From assembly GCA_963576735.1 (NCBI GenBank), contig OY755183.1, positions 16,697,213-16,761,212 of the forward strand: a stretch of DNA of 64,000 nucleotides, read 5' to 3'. Position numbers and translations under genes: made by a program. Under the pieces are notes generated by a model, which did no database searches, was not told where the DNA came from, and saw only the letters and a program-made list of their open reading frames with translations. Positions 62,220 through 64,000 of this stretch are shown here, in pieces; position 1 is the stretch's first letter; every line of letters starts with the position of its first letter. Source of the DNA: Bedellia somnulentella. Taxonomy: Eukaryota; Arthropoda; Insecta; Lepidoptera; Bedelliidae.

Positions 62220-63208
62220 TCGCTGTTTAAATTAATTGAGTTAATTTCGGTAGTCAACTCGTTAATGTTAGCTGTAGAATTAGTAGAATTATTATTAAGT
62301 GATTGGTTATTACGTTGACTATTATTGTATTTTAATTTACGGCATTCTTGAATAATGTGACCTTTATTCTTACAATAGTTACAGATTTTATTTGGATTAA
62401 ATTTAGAGTTAAAATTACTGGTATTATTATTATTAGGTGAATTAGGAGTTAAGCTAGAGTTATTTGAATTTGGGCTCACGTGGAATGTCGGTCGGAAATT
62501 ATTTCGGGTAACTGGGGAGTTTCTTTTATTTCGGAAACATTCCGAAGAGCTATGACCTGGTTTATTGCATGTCGAACAGGTTCTGGGTGAGCGATTTGAA
62601 TACCTGGATAAATTATATATTTTTTCCTCATCAATCGCTTGCTGTATTGCTTCATTTAGCGATGACGGGTTTCTACACCTTACTATGTTACTGATTGATG
62701 GGTTTAAACCTAATAAAAATGTATTTAATGCCAAATCTTCCATGGCTGCTACTCGGCCTGGAAGTTCTAATTCATTTGAACAGCTATAGTGGATGTCGGA
62801 TAAGATTCTCGTTAGTATCGACTCTAACCTTAGCGAATATTTAGTGACATCTTCAGAAGATAACTGCCTACAATTTTGAAGGTCTACTAATAGATGGGTA
62901 GAATGTTTCTTTTCTCCAAATGTATTTTTTAAGAATGTTTTTATTTCGTTCCAAGTGTCAAAGCTTTTTAAGCTACACGCAACTTGTGCTTTGCCTTCTA
63001 ATTGGGATATGATGAATTTACATAAGACATTCTGTTGGTCCGGGGTGGACAGCGATATAGCATTCTCACAATTAGTGAGGAATGCAGGGAGTGACTCACG
63101 GTCACCATTATAGACTTTGATAAACTTTGTTAAGACTGACAATGAAACTTTATCTGTAACTATTTCGTCTTTAAGTTGTTTAGTTTTTACTTGCGTATCT
63201 TTAGACAT
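62216..63208 (-). CDS. gag: Gag protein of the provirus
   Basis: 330 codons from ATG 63208. The middle has the capsid-like helical region typical of insect Ty3/gypsy gags (KFIKVYNGDRESLPAFLTNC, then NTFGEKKHSTHLLVDLQNCR). Two CCHC zinc knuckles follow: CSTCNKPGHSSSEC and CNYCKNKGHIIQEC, separated by an Asn/Ser-rich linker, with an Asn-rich C-terminus. It forms the particle and binds genomic RNA in this family. The stop overlaps the pol ATG. Confidence 0.9.
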   Translation of the reverse strand: MSKDTQVKTKQLKDEIVTDKVSLSVLTKFIKVYNGDRESLPAFLTNCENAISLSTPDQQNVLCKFIISQLEGKAQVACSLKSFDTWNEIKTFLKNTFGEKKHSTHLLVDLQNCRQLSSEDVTKYSLRLESILTRILSDIHYSCSNELELPGRVAAMEDLALNTFLLGLNPSISNIVRCRNPSSLNEAIQQAIDEEKIYNLSRYSNRSPRTCSTCNKPGHSSSECFRNKRNSPVTRNNFRPTFHVSPNSNNSSLTPNSPNNNNTSNFNSKFNPNKICNYCKNKGHIIQECRKLKYNNSQRNNQSLNNNSTNSTANINELTTEINSINLNSE

Positions 63209-63719
63209 GGTAAATTAATGAAAAAAAATAGAAAATAGAAAATGTAAAAATTTGTAAAAAGTTTGTAAAAATAGTAAATTAAAATTAGTTTTGAAGACTT
63301 CTCCTGGCAGCAGCTCGACGAAAAGGCTGGAATATATAATTTGTGCAAACTTACAGTACCACGATGTAAATGACGAAGCGTCGGTTCATATTCACTTCAC
63401 AAAACTGAATTTTAGCACTAACACAATTTGACACTAACACAATTTGAATTTCCGATGCTTGAATTTGAAGGAGCTGGCAGAAGAAGCACGATGTTGAATA
63501 TCTTGAGTTAGCCTGGCGCTCGGCGGGACTAAGGCGCTGGTGATGAGTTCGGAGATCGCGGGCTCGGGCTGGCGAGGCTTACCGTCGGACCTGGGGTGAT
63601 GTGTAGCTGATGCAGGCTTTGCCTATGGGCAAAGTCTTACTGTCGATCAGAGACTTTTGCAGGGGACCTGGTTTTTGTTCTAGCTTCTTCGGTATCTCTT
63701 CGACGAAAGAAACACGCTA
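63209..63719 (-). other. Provirus leader between primer-binding site and gag
   Basis: About 510 bp untranslated, richer in GC at its 5' end and AT-rich just before gag. Expected to hold packaging signals and a splice donor (candidate GTAAGC at about 63582). Confidence 0.6.
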
Positions 63720-63739
63720 GAATCCCACTTCTGACACCA
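63720..63739 (-). other. Primer-binding site, tRNA-Leu type
   Basis: The + strand reads GAATCCCACTTCTGACACCA, the form of a tRNA 3' end with CCA and T-arm. It resembles the 3' ends of tRNA-Leu. Three bases separate it from the 5' LTR. Confidence 0.7.
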
Positions 63740-63742
63740 ATT

Positions 63743-64000
63743 TGTTAGGCGGCCGACCCTGTTAGTCTTTTTAAAAAAAACTACAAAATACACCCTAAAA
63801 TTTATTAAAGGAAAAAACACCAATATTCTCACAACACGAAACAAAGTACTGATTTCCTAAGTTGATAGGCGTTAAAGCCAAGATGCGCGTCTCGCGAGGT
63901 CCAGAATCTAACTGACTGTAAATAATGAATTAATTTAAAACAATAACTATTATTCAAAGAAATGCTGACTTTCAATAATATACTAAGGAAAATTACTAGT
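63743..64000 (-). repeat. 5' LTR, partial
   Basis: First 258 bp (+ strand order) of the LTR, identical by eye to 55423-55680. About 52 bp lie beyond the window. Confidence 0.92.

Larger units (their letters stand above)
55423..64000 (-). mobile_element. Errantivirus-like Ty3/gypsy provirus (5' LTR cut by window end)
   Basis: Minus-strand LTR retrotransposon with gag, pol and env in order. The 3' LTR is 55423-55732 (310 bp, TGTTA...TAACA) and the 5' LTR starts at 63743 and runs past 64000. The 258 bp visible of the second LTR are identical by eye to the first. A purine tract AAAAAGGGGGAGC adjoins the 3' LTR, and a primer-binding site adjoins the 5' LTR. All three frames are open. Insertion is within the satellite, after ACGTAC. 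Confidence 0.93.

Overview
The window is AT-rich eukaryotic nuclear DNA from an insect, most likely a moth or butterfly. It has spliced genes with GT-AG introns, a Helitron with typical lepidopteran termini (CTAG end, (TTTG)n start, GACGAAGTCGCGG before the end), several tRNA-derived SINE families, Jockey/CR1-like LINEs and an insect-type Ty3/gypsy provirus with an envelope gene. The species cannot be told from the sequence alone.

Three conserved host genes were rebuilt exon by exon. (1) 1-20054, + strand: the 3' part of uridine-cytidine kinase-like 1 (UCKL1). The window opens inside an exon, and seven exons in consistent phase carry the uracil phosphoribosyltransferase-like domain to the stop. 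(2) 26485-33105, - strand: a seven-exon xylose-isomerase-fold gene of 427 residues that has lost nearly all canonical metal ligands and the catalytic His, so it looks like a pseudoenzyme. (3) 34237-46017, - strand: a complete nine-exon CDKAL1, the tRNA t6A37 methylthiotransferase, 538 residues, with intact Fe-S cysteines, a TRAM domain and a C-terminal membrane anchor. A possible terminal exon of a fourth, unrecognised minus-strand gene lies at 52215-52301. The three genes act separately (nucleotide salvage, sugar-isomerase fold, tRNA modification); nothing suggests a joint pathway.

Mobile DNA fills the introns and intergenic space. A LINE with an intact 970-codon ORF2 (about 5618-8975) lies in UCKL1 intron 1. 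A second LINE with an intact 979-codon ORF2 and an FP-like ORF1 tail (about 15740-19730) lies in its last intron. A frameshifted fragment with a restriction-like endonuclease signature (39450-40679) lies in a CDKAL1 intron. One roughly 240-bp SINE-like family (here 'SINE-A') occurs more than 20 times, several copies with clear target-site duplications. A tRNA-headed SINE ('SINE-B') occurs about eight times. A fold-back element carrying a near-intact tRNA cloverleaf inside inverted arms occurs six times between 20.9 and 47.1 kb. Several palindromic MITEs are present, one with an 8-bp target duplication nested inside another palindrome. Degenerate partial copies of host exons sit beside UCKL1 exons 4 and 6 and CDKAL1 exon 3.

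From 48 to 52 kb lie decayed LINEs with repeated homopolymer runs. From 52.85 to 55.42 kb lies a satellite of 46-bp monomers paired into 92-bp dimers. It ends exactly at the 3' LTR of a minus-strand errantivirus-like provirus (55423 to beyond 64000) with open gag, pol and env. Its two LTRs are identical by eye over the 258 bp visible of the second one, so the insertion is recent.
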